A model generated the notes under the pieces. The model was given only the letters and a program-made list of their open reading frames with translations. It was not told where the DNA came from and made no database searches. From Spirochaetia bacterium (GTDB lineage: Bacteria; Spirochaetota; UBA4802; UBA5550), in NCBI GenBank assembly GCA_009885955.1, contig VFJS01000054.1, positions 120,342-184,341 on the forward strand: a DNA stretch of 64,000 nucleotides, written 5' to 3'. A program made the translations under genes and the position numbers. Position 1 is the stretch's first letter; each line of letters begins with the position of its first letter. Of this stretch, positions 63,893-64,000 are shown in pieces.

Positions 63893-64000
63893 GTAGAGTA
63901 GAACCCGGATCCCCCCAATAATGAGTTTCACCGGGCCCCCTCGTCAAACCGTACGTGCGGTTTTCCCGCATACGGCTTTCCTATGAATTTCATCTCATGC
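63893..64000 (-). mobile_element. 3' end of a group II intron, continuing past the window
   Basis: On the minus strand, positions about 63981-63945 form a domain V hairpin: AAGCCGTATGCGG, GAAA tetraloop, CCGCACGTACGG, with the AGC catalytic triad in AGCCG. After a G-rich linker and a CCCGG/CCGGG hairpin that fits domain VI, the intron ends with CTACTCTAC at 63893, typical of intron 3' ends. The reverse-transcriptase gene and 5' part should lie beyond 64000. Confidence 0.85.

Noticed and set aside
63706..63918. 70-codon minus-strand frame through the GC-rich stretch
   Set aside because: It crosses the intron boundary and hairpins, has no ribosome-binding site and resembles no protein.

Overview
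The window looks like a chromosome segment of an anaerobic or facultative spirochaete (phylum Spirochaetota). The markers are two adjacent periplasmic-flagellar sheath proteins (FlaA family, 58471-60229), a roughly 900-residue GreA with a very long helical N-terminal extension (55616-58318, a spirochaetal architecture), a large membrane-anchored TPR protein resembling the flagellar collar protein FlcA (45798-49130), and a complete mreB-mreC-mreD-mrdA-rodA operon. Pyruvate:flavodoxin oxidoreductase and a NuoE/NuoF-like pair point to ferredoxin- and NAD(H)-based fermentative metabolism. A 14-heme cytochrome paired with an outer-membrane barrel suggests electron exchange with the outside. The species cannot be named from the sequence.

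Layout. 1-5967: NuoF/NuoE-like genes (NuoF cut by the left edge), a Uma2 nuclease, a thioesterase, a hydrolase, a nitroreductase and a CarF-like plasmalogen desaturase. 6335-13572: a COG4315 surface-type protein, an unknown gene behind a perfect palindrome, a probable 6S RNA, nifJ and an AMACR-like CoA-transferase/racemase. 13780-18190: a decaying accessory island with a frameshifted DUF4258 toxin and its zinc-finger antitoxin, a DUF1722 remnant, a repeat-rich LamG lipoprotein whose reading frame is interrupted at a pentanucleotide repeat, a HepT/MntA pair and a truncated PIN gene. 18408-27881: a chemoreceptor with its own binding lipoprotein, a large exported unknown and a FadI/FadJ beta-oxidation pair. 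27897-32812 (minus strand): queC, comF, STAS, polyprenyl synthase, a small TPR protein, bactofilin and AmrS. 33122-40718 (minus): the elongasome operon followed upstream by two single-pass membrane proteins. 40939-45571: DUF6599/DUF362 facing a porin-cytochrome operon. 45798-55347: the FlcA-like gene and many small envelope, TPR or lipoproteins. 55403-60229 (minus): greA, tRNA-Leu and flaA genes. 60642-63700: signal peptidase, an M20 peptidase, a Spy-like protein and an N-formylglutamate amidohydrolase. 63893-64000: the 3' end of a group II intron that continues past the right edge.

Intergenic DNA carries at least two families of non-coding inverted-repeat elements. One copy of the first (51593-51796) has 12-bp terminal inverted repeats and a perfect 8-bp target duplication, so it moved by transposition. 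The most notable candidate is the LamG lipoprotein at 14555-16556: three copies of a 5-bp unit sit exactly where the frame of the start codon and signal peptide is lost, and one or four copies would restore it. This looks like an ON/OFF contingency switch, although three units is short for one.
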